Notes: generated from the sequence alone by a model not told the origin. A stretch of DNA of 64,000 nt from Tannerella sp. (GCA_031285565.1 JAITVY010000060.1:25533-89532); one strand, 5' to 3'. Shown: positions 27,464 to 36,236, counted from the stretch's first letter. A program made the numbers and translations.

Positions 27464-27488
27464 TGGTAACATAACAGATTGGAACAAA

Positions 27489-28442
27489 ATGAGACAGAGT
27501 TTAATAGTAATATTATTGGCAATTACAGGGATTATGTCGGCAAACAAACTGAAGTCTGAAACAATTAATAGTAAACATATGGAAATAAAATCATCAACTT
27601 TACGTCTTATTTATCCTCAGTGGCAGGGTGGAATCGTTGCACACTGGATGCCTGATCTTCCTGCAGATGATGCATCGCGCGGATATTATCTGGGTGCGCA
27701 ATTGCTCAACTTTCTTGCTCCTCAAAGTAATCAAAATACACAGACTGTCCCTGTTTCATTGGATATTAACGACAGGGAGACTGAAAACGGGATCAATTCT
27801 TATAAAGTAATCTTAGAACAAACAAAGGCTGCGCTGGAGAGTGATCCGGAGAGAATCGTGACGCTTGGCGGTGACTGTGCGGTGAGTGTAGTTCCTTTTA
27901 CGTACCTGGCAAATAAGTATCCTGATGATGTTGCGATTGTGTGGATAGATGCACATCCTGATGTGACTTTACCATATGATGATTACAAGGGCTATCATGC
28001 TATGGCTTTGACTGCTTGTATGGGTATGGGCGACCAGGCGATCGTGGATGTATTACCTGGGAAAGTGGATGCTTCGAGGGCAATAATCGTTGGTCTGCGT
28101 TCGTGGGATGAAGGTATGAAAGAACGACAGGACAAGCTGGGTGTAAAAGGATTGTCACCTTCAGAAGTGGCTGGGAATAGTTATGCAGTCCTGGATTGGT
28201 TGAAAAGTACGGGCACTTCAAAAGTTGTTATCCATTTTGATATGGATGTGTTGGATCCTGCAGAAATAATTGCAGCAGTGGGTACGGATCCCAACGGGAT
28301 GAAGATTGATGAGGCTATGAGGGTGATTAATGATATTTCTTCGGAATATGATGTTGTTGGTCTTACGATAGCTGAACCGATGCCACGGGTAGCTATCAAA
28401 ATTCGGAATATGCTGAACCAGATGCCTTTGTTAAAAGAATAA
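27489..28442 (+). CDS. Arginase-family (ureohydrolase) protein, apparently exported
   Basis: 317 residues from the ATG at 27489, chosen because the promoter overlaps the earlier ATG. The N-terminus MRQSLIVILLAITGIMSAN looks like a signal peptide. Metal-site motifs of the ureohydrolase fold are present: GGDCAVS (about 127-133), WIDAHPD (about 152-158), HFDMDVLDP (about 249-257). The usual GGDHS His, a Mn ligand, is Cys here, a variant I know from uncharacterised arginase-family members. Arginases hydrolyse guanidino groups of arginine or agmatine, releasing urea; substrate not predictable here. If MEIKSST (27579) is the true start, the protein would be cytoplasmic. Confidence 0.75.
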   Translation: MRQSLIVILLAITGIMSANKLKSETINSKHMEIKSSTLRLIYPQWQGGIVAHWMPDLPADDASRGYYLGAQLLNFLAPQSNQNTQTVPVSLDINDRETENGINSYKVILEQTKAALESDPERIVTLGGDCAVSVVPFTYLANKYPDDVAIVWIDAHPDVTLPYDDYKGYHAMALTACMGMGDQAIVDVLPGKVDASRAIIVGLRSWDEGMKERQDKLGVKGLSPSEVAGNSYAVLDWLKSTGTSKVVIHFDMDVLDPAEIIAAVGTDPNGMKIDEAMRVINDISSEYDVVGLTIAEPMPRVAIKIRNMLNQMPLLKE

Positions 28443-28545
28443 GCTTGAGTGTTTCGAGGACTTTGTGTAACACGAATGCTTCGTCATTCGAATGAAATGA
28501 GTGATTGCCTCAGTTCTTATGAGATGTTTCACTTTGTTTAATCAG

Positions 28546-28632
28546 ATTAGTTGTTTTTGCGTGACTCGGCATAATCTAAACCAGTTTCTTAAAAGTGCAT
28601 TTGCTTCTGCCCTCGCTACTTAAAACGTTCAA
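28546..28632 (-). repeat. Dispersed intergenic repeat, family 1, copy B
   Basis: Inverted relative to copy A at 1547-1615. Shared blocks include TTCTGCCCTCGCTACTTAAAA (20 of its bases identical) and ACTCGGCATAATC. It lies between the arginase-family gene and the convergent AraC-type gene. Copy B is longer by about 18 bases in the centre. Confidence 0.75.
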
Positions 28633-28675
28633 CATGACGATACGATAGCATTTTTTCCTTTTGGCACACTCTTTT

Positions 28676-29539
28676 CTAATGACGGTTTTGTGTTGGAGGA
28701 TAGCCATGGTAGTCTTTGAAGACGCGTGAGAAATGGGATACGTTTTCAAATCCCATTGTATAGCAAATATCCGTAACAGGGAGCATGGTTTTCTGAAGCA
28801 TTTCTTTGGCTTTTTCTAATCGTTTGATCCGTATCCATTGTGCAGGCGGCATATTGTATGTAAGCTGGAAATCACGTTTGAAACTGGATAGGCTACGCCC
28901 AGAAAGGTAAGCCAGTTCGGGCATTGTCACCGGTGTGGCATAGTACTGTTCAACAACCTGGCGAATGTCTGTCCGGATAGGTTTTCGTAGTTGAAGGATT
29001 TGCCGGAACATGTTTTTGCTGCATTCGGATACGTCATAGAGTAATTCCATGATTTTCAGCCGGAGCAGTCCGGGGTTTACGGAGGATGGGTCTTTAAAGT
29101 AAGGATGCAGGGAGTTTGCAAAGGCAATCAGGCAATCGCTCATGGCACAGACGGATGTTTTTACTTCTTCATCCATTTGTGGTACTTTTACGTTTGACAT
29201 GGTTAGGAATTCTTTTATCAGGTCGTCTTTCATGCAAAACATGAGGCTTTCGAAGATATGGTCGTTATCTGCATCCCCTTCTTTTTCGTATCGTACGGAA
29301 GTTGCTTTTTTTAGCAGTATCATTTCATTCTTTCGTACGGTATACGACTGTTTGCCATAGTAAAAAGTTATCTTTCCTTCCAATATAAAGAGCAGTAGAT
29401 GCTCTTCGAGAAACATGGTTCCAACCCCTTTCATGCTATGTACGCATGAATCAATAACCGAGCAACCATCTAACACCAGTGAATTCTGGCAAACCGGTCC
29501 GGAAACCAGGTTGGTAGGAACTTTGACATATTTCTTCAT
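28676..29539 (-). CDS. AraC-family transcriptional regulator
   Basis: 287 residues. A cupin-like N-terminal region (about 40-100, with EEHLLLFILEGKITFYYGKQ) probably senses a ligand. The C-terminal double HTH is clear: MPELAYLSGRSLSSFKRDF (first helix pair), then DICYTMGFENVSHFSRVFKDYHGYPP, the strongly conserved second HTH. It follows the FMN-reductase gene by 7 bases, so the two are one operon and the regulator may control it. Confidence 0.88.
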   Translation of the reverse strand: MKKYVKVPTNLVSGPVCQNSLVLDGCSVIDSCVHSMKGVGTMFLEEHLLLFILEGKITFYYGKQSYTVRKNEMILLKKATSVRYEKEGDADNDHIFESLMFCMKDDLIKEFLTMSNVKVPQMDEEVKTSVCAMSDCLIAFANSLHPYFKDPSSVNPGLLRLKIMELLYDVSECSKNMFRQILQLRKPIRTDIRQVVEQYYATPVTMPELAYLSGRSLSSFKRDFQLTYNMPPAQWIRIKRLEKAKEMLQKTMLPVTDICYTMGFENVSHFSRVFKDYHGYPPTQNRH

Positions 29540-29546
29540 ATATCGT

Positions 29547-30161
29547 TCATCTTATAAAATTGGTCATTTGTTGTTCTTCAGCCACTGGGACGGGTTCTGT
29601 GCCTGTCTTGATATTTTTAAGCAGCCATGCCATATTTTTCCCCAGTGTCCGCATTGTTTGTAAGCCTTCCGCATCTTGTGAAGCTTCTCCCGGGAATAAT
29701 CCGTGTACGCTGTTCCAATATTGTGATGGTACAACCGGCATATTGAGTATTGTGTAGTATTTGTTCAAGCGGTCGAATGTTGCACTGGCGCCACCACGCC
29801 GGCATACAACGACTGATGCTGCCGGTTTATATTCCAACAGTTCGGAGCATGTATAGAATACCCGATCGAGTATGGCACATAATGAGCCGTTCGGCCCGGA
29901 ATAATAGACGGGTGAACCGATAATGAGCCCATCGGCATCTTTCAGGTTTTCGCGTATGTTTTCATACAATTCATCTTTAAATACACATCTCCCTAATTCG
30001 TAGCATTTGTTGCATGCGGTACAGCCCTGTACCGGTTTTTTGCCTATAGAGATGATCTTTGTTTCAATACCGTTACTTTGTAAAGATTTTTCTACTTCCG
30101 ATAATGCGAGAAATGTATTGCCTTCTTTTTTAGGGCTTCCGTTGATTAATAAGACTTTCAT
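29547..30161 (-). CDS. NADPH-dependent FMN reductase / iron-sulfur flavoprotein-like
   Basis: 204 residues. The flavodoxin-like N-terminus MKVLLINGSPKKEGNTFLAL binds FMN phosphate; GCTACNKCYELGRCVF gives a four-Cys cluster motif (C-x2-C-x2-C-x5-C) as in iron-sulfur flavoproteins and related NAD(P)H oxidoreductases. DADGLIIGSPVYYSGPNGSL is the isoalloxazine-binding loop. It likely reduces quinones, nitro compounds or other electrophiles. First gene of an operon with the AraC regulator. Confidence 0.83.
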   Translation of the reverse strand: MKVLLINGSPKKEGNTFLALSEVEKSLQSNGIETKIISIGKKPVQGCTACNKCYELGRCVFKDELYENIRENLKDADGLIIGSPVYYSGPNGSLCAILDRVFYTCSELLEYKPAASVVVCRRGGASATFDRLNKYYTILNMPVVPSQYWNSVHGLFPGEASQDAEGLQTMRTLGKNMAWLLKNIKTGTEPVPVAEEQQMTNFIR

Positions 30162-30181
30162 GCGATATTTTATTTTTGATG

Positions 30182-30189
30182 CAAATATA
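30182..30189 (-). promoter_or_regulatory. -7 box of the reductase/araC operon
   Basis: CAAATATA on the plus strand is TATATTTG on the minus strand, a full TAnnTTTG match, 20 bases before the reductase ATG. No clear -33 box. Confidence 0.5.
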
Positions 30190-30281
30190 ACCTTTTAAAT
30201 AGTTGGTTTGTTTTCTTTTTGGTTCATTTTGTTTTTCTTTTCAGGCCAAGGGTATAAATATCTATATTATTGAAAATTTAT

Positions 30282-30289
30282 TATCTTTG
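30282..30289 (+). promoter_or_regulatory. -7 box upstream of the His/Cys-rich membrane protein gene
   Basis: TATCTTTG, a full TAnnTTTG match, 27 bases before the GTG at 30317. No TTTG at the expected upstream distance. Confidence 0.5.
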
Positions 30290-30316
30290 CCTTCTCTTTA
30301 ATTATATCAATTATAA

Positions 30317-30649
30317 GTGAAAAGCAATAATGTAAATAGGATTGTCCTTGCCTGGCTATTGTCGGTAATATTTATCATTCCGTATGTAGCCAAAGGGATT
30401 CATATTTATCAGAATGAATGTTGCGAGGAGCTTTGTTCACATTGTGATGGGCATCATAGTCATCAGCACAATTGTGATACGTGTCCGGTTTGCCAGTTTG
30501 CTTTGTCTACTTTTATTGAAGCTGATTTTGATAAACCTGATAGTGGTTTAACGGAATTTTGTAGTACTCTTATATATTTCTTGTACAATGATAAGAAATA
30601 TGATTCTATTACTCACCTCGATTATCTGCGTGCTCCGCCTTTGTCGTAA
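30317..30649 (+). CDS. Small membrane/envelope protein with Cys-His cluster
   Basis: 110 residues from a GTG start (MKSNNVNRIVLAWLLSV). One N-terminal hydrophobic helix or signal is followed by a dense metal-ligand region at about 35-61: NECCEELCSHCDGHHSHQH and CDTCPVC, i.e. seven Cys and five His. The C-terminal half is ordinary. It lies upstream of a ZnuD-like TonB receptor and, further on, another His-rich lipoprotein, so binding of zinc or another soft metal is inferred. The family is not one I can name with confidence. The 429 bases to the receptor gene hold a dispersed repeat. Confidence 0.7.
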   Translation: MKSNNVNRIVLAWLLSVIFIIPYVAKGIHIYQNECCEELCSHCDGHHSHQHNCDTCPVCQFALSTFIEADFDKPDSGLTEFCSTLIYFLYNDKKYDSITHLDYLRAPPLS

Positions 30650-30680
30650 TTAAGATGTTTGTCTTAAAAGGGGGATTTAT

Positions 30681-30995
30681 GTCACTTTTGGCTTGATCCA
30701 AAAGTAACCCAAAAATCAAGACTTCATGTGCTTCACTCGTCAGCGCTCGTTTGAAAGTCTAAAAAATCCGAACTCGGCGTAGCCTCAAACAGCGGATTTT
30801 TCTTAACGTCTTTCTGCACCGCTCTGTCGGCTCATCACACAAGGCCGTAAGAAGAGTGATTTTGGATACTGGTTGTTTTAGTGATGATATAGTCATTACT
30901 TCTTTGCTTTCAACTTTCCATTTTCAACTTTTCACTAATGAAGGCTCACCATACACGGTCGTAGGTCAGTTGTTTTGGATACTGGTTGTTTTAGT
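30681..30995 (+). repeat. Dispersed intergenic repeat, family 2, copy A
   Basis: Contains TTTTGGCTTGATCCAAAAGT, TGTGCTTCACTCGTCAGCG, an AAACAGCGGATTTTTCTTAACG block and CACACAAGG, all found in the same order at 47696-47940. A sub-block TTTTGGATACTGGTTGTTTT followed by AGTGATGATA occurs twice here (from 30871 and 30974), a local tandem duplication. Together with flanks it fills the gap between the Cys-His protein and the TonB receptor gene. No coding capacity. Confidence 0.8.
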
Positions 30996-31078
30996 GATGA
31001 TAGTATTGATACTGTTATCCTACTTTTGAGACATTCTTTTATTAATCACCTTTTTTACATCAATAACAAATATAATTT

Positions 31079-33241
31079 ATGCATACCAGAATTATTCCGG
31101 TTGTGCTTATGTGTGTATTTGTATTGTCTGTTGATGCGCAGGAACCGGATTCTATCAGGTCGATAGAGCTGGAAAGTGTTACGGTTACGGGTACTTCATT
31201 TAAAGACGCGAGTAAACGTAATTCTGCCTTATCGGTCGAAGTGGCTGAGAAGGATTTCCTGAGCGGGCATTTTACAGGCAATCTGATACAGGCGTTGGAG
31301 CATGTGCCGGGAGTTCGTTCAATGGATATTGGTTCCGGATTTTCCAAACCGATGATTAGGGGAATGGGTTTCAACCGTATTTCTGTCACCGAGAATGGCA
31401 TTAAGCAGGAGGGACAGCAATGGGGTAGTGATCATGGATTGGAGATCGATGCTTTTAATATTGAGCGTGTAACGATCCGCAAAGGCCCAGCTTCACTTCT
31501 TTATGGTAGTGATGCGATGGGTGGCGTGATTGAAATAACCAATGTTCCGCCTCCTCTGGTGAACCAGATATACGGTGAAGCTACACTGCTCGGGAAGAGT
31601 GTAAACGATACGTGGGGCGGGTCGTTGATGCTGGGCCTGAAAAAAGATGCCTGGCATTTTAAGGTACGGTATTCCGAACAGCATTTCGGGGATTTCCGTG
31701 TGCCTACGGATACGATTGTTTACCTGACACAGAAAATCCCGGTATCCGGACGGAGACTGAAGAATACGGCCGGATATGAAAGGGATGTGAACGTCTTTTC
31801 TGAATACCGTAAAGGTTCGTACTATGCAAACTATGCGGTTAGTAATGCACATCAGAAAACAGGCTTTTTCCCAGGTGCTCATGGTATTCCTGATGTTTCG
31901 CGTGTGCAGGACGATGGTGATAGCCGTAATATTGAACTGCCGTACAGTAAGGTCAATCATTTGAAAGTTACTTCGCGACAACAATATATCGGAAGTTTGT
32001 TGATGGGTACATGGGATCTGGGATATCAGAATAATCATCGTGAGGAATGGAGTAGCTTTCATACGCATTATGGAACTCAGCCTCCACCGGAACAGGATCC
32101 TGATAAGGAATTGTCTTTTTCGTTGGATACGTATAGTTCTTCTGTAAAGCTGCGGTCAATTACTTCCACAATCTGGGAATATACCGTAGGGTGGGATGTA
32201 CAGTACCAGCAGAACCGTATCGGTGGGTATTCGTTTTTGTTGCCCCGGTATAACCGTTTTACGACAGGAGGATCCGGGCTGGTTACGTGGTCGCCGTCCC
32301 GGCAGTTTTCTGTCAGCGGAGGGCTTCGCTATGATTACGGAACGATTGATATCTCGGCATATTCGGATCCGTACCTCGGAGTTTATTTGCAGGAGATGGG
32401 GTATGATGAAGGACTGATCGAACAGTACAAATGGCGTAGTTATCCGGTGGATCGTAACTTCGGCGACTTTTCCGGTTCGTTGGGAGTCGTATGGAATCTT
32501 CACGCCCATCATTTAGTGAAAGCGAATGTCGGGCATAGTTTCCGGCTACCGGGGGCTAATGAATTGGCAGCGAATGGGGTTCATCACGGGACGTTCAGAC
32601 ATGAACAGGGTGATCCTTTACTTGATTCCGAAAAGGGTTGGCAATTGGACGCTTCTTACCTTTATGAAAACAGGGGAATATCTGTCTCGGTTACTCCATT
32701 TTTTAGTTGGTTCAGCAATTATATTTATTTGCAACCCACCGGAGAATGGTCTGTGCTTCCCCATGCAGGACAGATCTATCGTTATACGGGTAATGAGGCT
32801 ATTTTTGCCGGTTCGGAATTGTCTGTGAATGTGGATTTCCTTTCGCGTTTGAATTATTCTTTTACGGGGGAATATGTGTATACGCATAATGTGGATGAAC
32901 ATACGTCACTCAGTTTTTCTCCTCCGGCGTCGATGCGTAATACGTTGACATGGAAAGGTAAGAACTATCAGGTGTATGGCGAACTTCATAGTATAGCTAC
33001 CCAGGATCGTGTGGCTAAAAATGAAAGCACTACTCCCGGGGCGAATCTGGTAAATCTCGGGGCAAGCGTCAGTATTCCGTTGGGTGGGACAATTGTGGAT
33101 CTCCATCTGCAAGTACGGAATCTGCTGGATGAAAAGTATTATAATCATTTAAGTTTCTACCGGAAAGTTGAAATACCCGAACCGGGACGAAACATTCAAT
33201 TATTAATTAAAGTACCGTTTAAATTTCAGATTAGACAGTAG
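31079..33241 (+). CDS. TonB-dependent receptor, ZnuD-like
   Basis: 720 residues with a signal peptide ending near SVDAQ. The plug domain (about 35-155) has ELESVTVTG (TonB-box region), then QALEHVPGVRSMDIG and GPASLLYGSDAMGGVIEI; the rest is a 22-stranded barrel ending in LLDEKYYNHLSF. It lacks the carboxypeptidase-like N-terminal domain of SusC proteins. The region SFRLPGANELAANGVHHGTF with RHEQGD resembles the corresponding segment of the neisserial zinc receptor ZnuD, and the flanking genes encode His-rich envelope proteins, so import of zinc or a similar metal across the outer membrane is the best guess. Confidence 0.82.
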   Translation: MHTRIIPVVLMCVFVLSVDAQEPDSIRSIELESVTVTGTSFKDASKRNSALSVEVAEKDFLSGHFTGNLIQALEHVPGVRSMDIGSGFSKPMIRGMGFNRISVTENGIKQEGQQWGSDHGLEIDAFNIERVTIRKGPASLLYGSDAMGGVIEITNVPPPLVNQIYGEATLLGKSVNDTWGGSLMLGLKKDAWHFKVRYSEQHFGDFRVPTDTIVYLTQKIPVSGRRLKNTAGYERDVNVFSEYRKGSYYANYAVSNAHQKTGFFPGAHGIPDVSRVQDDGDSRNIELPYSKVNHLKVTSRQQYIGSLLMGTWDLGYQNNHREEWSSFHTHYGTQPPPEQDPDKELSFSLDTYSSSVKLRSITSTIWEYTVGWDVQYQQNRIGGYSFLLPRYNRFTTGGSGLVTWSPSRQFSVSGGLRYDYGTIDISAYSDPYLGVYLQEMGYDEGLIEQYKWRSYPVDRNFGDFSGSLGVVWNLHAHHLVKANVGHSFRLPGANELAANGVHHGTFRHEQGDPLLDSEKGWQLDASYLYENRGISVSVTPFFSWFSNYIYLQPTGEWSVLPHAGQIYRYTGNEAIFAGSELSVNVDFLSRLNYSFTGEYVYTHNVDEHTSLSFSPPASMRNTLTWKGKNYQVYGELHSIATQDRVAKNESTTPGANLVNLGASVSIPLGGTIVDLHLQVRNLLDEKYYNHLSFYRKVEIPEPGRNIQLLIKVPFKFQIRQ

Positions 33242-33353
33242 TTTGTAGTAAGTAAAAATTTCAATGCGATCAGACAGAAATGTATATAACGATTAATTTG
33301 GGAACCTTTTACGAACTACTTATCAGTAATATAAATAATTAAAATTTTATCGT

Positions 33354-33833
33354 ATGAAAACAAATATCAAAAGTCTTTTATTATCGATTGTTTCTTTAGC
33401 TGTATTTTCTTTTATTTTTACATCCTGTGATGATGATGGGGATACTACTCCGCCGGTTATTAACCTGATAGAGCCTGAAGATGGAGATGTATTAAAAATA
33501 GGGTCTGATATTCATTTTGATATGGAGCTATCGGATAATGAGACGCTGAAATCGTATAAAGTGGAAATTCACGAGAATATGAGTAAGCCGCACGATCATG
33601 GAAATAGTCTGAAGAGCGGAAGTGATACCGAATATTTCAGTTATCAGAATACATGGTTAGATATAGAGGGACTCCGGAATACAAGTGTTCACCATCATCA
33701 GATAGTTATCCCAGAAAATGCGACTCCCGGAGCATATCATATGGTTGTTTATTGTTTTGATTCTGCCGGAAATGAATCACATGTGGCCATTAATATCGAA
33801 TTAAGCCATGATGGCGAGGTGCATGAGCATTGA
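33354..33833 (+). CDS. DUF4625-type His-rich lipoprotein
   Basis: 159 residues. SPII signal MKTNIKSLLLSIVSLAVFSF ending in FTSCDDDGD. A single Ig-like domain follows (DTTPPVINLIEPEDGDVL, then DNETLKSYKVEIHEN). His residues are clustered: KPHDHGN, SVHHHQIV and the C-terminal HDGEVHEH. The pattern fits DUF4625 lipoproteins of Bacteroidota. It follows the ZnuD-like receptor gene by 112 bases on the same strand, which suggests a surface metal-binding partner of the receptor. Confidence 0.75.
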   Translation: MKTNIKSLLLSIVSLAVFSFIFTSCDDDGDTTPPVINLIEPEDGDVLKIGSDIHFDMELSDNETLKSYKVEIHENMSKPHDHGNSLKSGSDTEYFSYQNTWLDIEGLRNTSVHHHQIVIPENATPGAYHMVVYCFDSAGNESHVAINIELSHDGEVHEH

Positions 33834-33852
33834 TGGTTAAATTAATAATTTG

Positions 33853-33941
33853 TGCGAATCGGTAGTTAAAACTCATAATTTCTGAAGGTAAACTTCGTAG
33901 AAAAGAAGAGGCAAAGGAAAAAGAGGTACTACTGATTCGCA
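33853..33941. repeat. 14-bp inverted repeat around a 61-base core
   Basis: TGCGAATCGGTAGT (33853-33866) is the reverse complement, with one mismatch, of ACTACTGATTCGCA (33928-33941). It lies between the convergent lipoprotein and RSH genes. It could be a long hairpin acting as terminator for both, or a small mobile-element relic. Confidence 0.5.
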
Positions 33942-33977
33942 TAAATAAAGTATTTCAATTAGCGATCACTTTTGCAT

Positions 33978-35840
33978 TTATTCGACTCTTCGCACTTGAT
34001 CGACCCCTTCCATTTGGTAGATATGTAAAATTATATTGTTCAATTCTTTGGCTGAATGGACAGAAAAGTCTATTGTACAATCTACAATTTCATCGACTGT
34101 TTTTGTCGCTAACCCTGATATGGATAGTGTCAGATTTTCCGTGATGCCATCAATCAGATCATGAAGTAAATGATATCGATCTATGGCTTTTATACTTATA
34201 CAAACAGGATAAAGGGTATTCGGTTCCTCTTTAAAGTTTACTTCAACGATAGAATCGCCAGCCTGGGATGCTAAGGATATGGCATCCGAACAATTACGTT
34301 TATGGATGGTTATTTTGCTGCCTGACTTGAATCCGATCAATTCGTCTCCCGGTAACGGATGGCAATGTAAACACCGTGTATAGGGGGTTGTTTTCATTTT
34401 ACGTAACCATGATTGTATATTACGTTTGGCTTTATATGTGAGCACGTGATTCAACCAATCGGGCTTGGGAGATATGATTTTGTTAATGCCTATTTCCACA
34501 CAATCGCCACGATGCAATTCTGTTTTTACCGAACAAAGCTTACCGTTTACCCGGGCATATTGTGCCTGTTCACCGATTGAGCTATGGATCTCATAGGCAA
34601 AATCCAATGCTGTAGCACGCTGAGGTAAAATGATTACATGTCCTTTTGGTGTAAACACAAAAATATCATCATTGTAAAAATTCGATACGACACTTTCCAT
34701 ATAGCCTACTTCACGACTATGGTATGCAATATCCTGCAAAACAGATTTAAACTTGTTAATCCAGTTTCTGATATTACTGTCCTCACGATCGGCTAAACAA
34801 CCAAGTTTGGAGTTGCGTATCATTCGTTCCGAAGAGATATGAATCTCTTCCCATCCGCCCCGTTCATTCAATAGTTTAATATGAAAACTCTGATAACCGT
34901 TTTCTTTAGGAGAATCAATATAATTGGACATACTACCAGGCTTCTCCTTAAAAACATCCGTCAATAGAGAATAAATCCGGAGACATTTGTTTTTTTCCGA
35001 AACAGCAGTTTCGTCGGGAAAAATAATCCAGATTTGATGTTTATGGTCCAGATGTTTAAAATCCATTGCCGTTTTTTTCATTTTAAGCCATATGCTGTAA
35101 GGTGTCTTGTACTTAACCTCTAATCGCACAAAAATACCATTCTCCGACAACAGACGACTGATTTTATTCGTAAAAGATTTTAGTTGCCTGCGGTGGCCCC
35201 TTTCTTCTTTTTTCAATTCATTTTCCAACAACGCGTATTCTTGAGGGCACCGGTAATGGAAACTAAGGTTTTGTAATTCTGTTTTGATTTTGTAGAGTCC
35301 AAGTTTATTGGCCAATGGTGCATAAAAATAATCTGTTTCTCCGGCAATTTTCATTTGCTTATTTGCATGCATACTACTTAGCGTACGCATATTATGAAGA
35401 CGGTCAGCCAGTTTTATAAGTATCGCACGTATATCGTAATTAACAGAATCAAGTATTTGTTTGATATTATCCAGTTGCTTGGACATTTCATAATGTTCTT
35501 TTTTCTTTTTTGTTACAACACGTACCAGAAAAGCGACATCTTTGCCAAATTGTTTCTGAATATCTTCTACTTCATAAGGTGTATCTTCCACCACATCATG
35601 TAAGAATGCCGCAATAATTGGATTAGCACCTAACTGAAATTCTTCAGCAACAATACGGGCAACAGCTACCGGATGAGTAATAAAAGGATCGCCTGTATTA
35701 CGGGTTTGAGTCGCATGTGCCTTACGAGCCAGTTCATATGCAGCTTTGATGCGTATCATATCTTCCGGGGCGATTCTGTTTTTTATCACCCGATAAATGG
35801 AAGATACTTCTTGCCTGATCTTTTTGTCAAAAGCATCCAT
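33978..35840 (-). CDS. RSH-family (p)ppGpp hydrolase with degenerate synthetase (SpoT-like)
   Basis: 620 residues, about 100 shorter than usual long RSH proteins. The HD hydrolase domain is complete: ITHP (H56), FLHDVVEDT (H81-D82) and IKLADRLHNMRTL (142-154). The synthetase domain is eroded: where active enzymes read HDLxGxR this one has DHKHQIW (about 265-271), so the catalytic Asp and Arg are lost; KDYI is SNYI (about 305-308); EIQIRT is EIHISS. TGS (about 391-452), a CLHCHPLPGD zinc-finger-like region (490-499) and a C-terminal ACT domain remain. It should degrade (p)ppGpp but probably cannot make it. A minus-strand box TAATTTTG is at 35914-35921. Confidence 0.85.
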   Translation of the reverse strand: MDAFDKKIRQEVSSIYRVIKNRIAPEDMIRIKAAYELARKAHATQTRNTGDPFITHPVAVARIVAEEFQLGANPIIAAFLHDVVEDTPYEVEDIQKQFGKDVAFLVRVVTKKKKEHYEMSKQLDNIKQILDSVNYDIRAILIKLADRLHNMRTLSSMHANKQMKIAGETDYFYAPLANKLGLYKIKTELQNLSFHYRCPQEYALLENELKKEERGHRRQLKSFTNKISRLLSENGIFVRLEVKYKTPYSIWLKMKKTAMDFKHLDHKHQIWIIFPDETAVSEKNKCLRIYSLLTDVFKEKPGSMSNYIDSPKENGYQSFHIKLLNERGGWEEIHISSERMIRNSKLGCLADREDSNIRNWINKFKSVLQDIAYHSREVGYMESVVSNFYNDDIFVFTPKGHVIILPQRATALDFAYEIHSSIGEQAQYARVNGKLCSVKTELHRGDCVEIGINKIISPKPDWLNHVLTYKAKRNIQSWLRKMKTTPYTRCLHCHPLPGDELIGFKSGSKITIHKRNCSDAISLASQAGDSIVEVNFKEEPNTLYPVCISIKAIDRYHLLHDLIDGITENLTLSISGLATKTVDEIVDCTIDFSVHSAKELNNIILHIYQMEGVDQVRRVE

Positions 35841-36236
35841 TGCAATAAGAATTAAATGTTAAACAATTGTAGAACTGTAGTCAACAATTATATGTAACAA
35901 TTATTAACCGATTCAAAATTAATAGGATGCTTTCTGCAAAACCACCCCATAAATGGGGTATTTCAGGCAAACTTTTGCTGATTTAATATAGGACTCTCTA
36001 CGTATTTAAATTCAGGGTTTCATACGATATTTATTCCTTACATTAAGGAAGCATGTTCCGGTTCAAAGTTTCATATTCAAAACTTGATGATTTTATTTGG
36101 AACCTGGAACAGGAAACTTTAAACTTTTTGCAACTCATGCCTCATTTTATCTTTTGGAACAAAACAATTTATATGGGAATAATGTTAATTTATCAGTTAG
36201 TTGAAGTTGTCACAAGTTATAAAATTGATATATAAA
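35841..36236. other. Intergenic region between RSH and DUF3575 genes
   Basis: 396 bases between divergent genes. ACCCCAT (35944-35950) and ATGGGGT (35953-35959) form a short perfect hairpin. A minus-strand -7 box (TAATTTTG, 35914-35921) may serve the RSH gene. No convincing plus-strand promoter and no further gene seen. Confidence 0.4.

Noticed and set aside
27447..27488. ATG at 27447 as the start of the arginase-family gene
   Set aside because: The best promoter (-7 box 27456-27463) lies downstream of this codon, so it would not be in the transcript.
31493..32512. Minus-strand open frames inside the TonB receptor gene
   Set aside because: Antisense to a well-supported receptor; rich in His, Ile and Arg in a way typical of antisense frames.
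36053..36235. 60-residue plus-strand open frame before the DUF3575 gene
   Set aside because: No signal peptide, domain or promoter; it ends at the next start and looks like chance.
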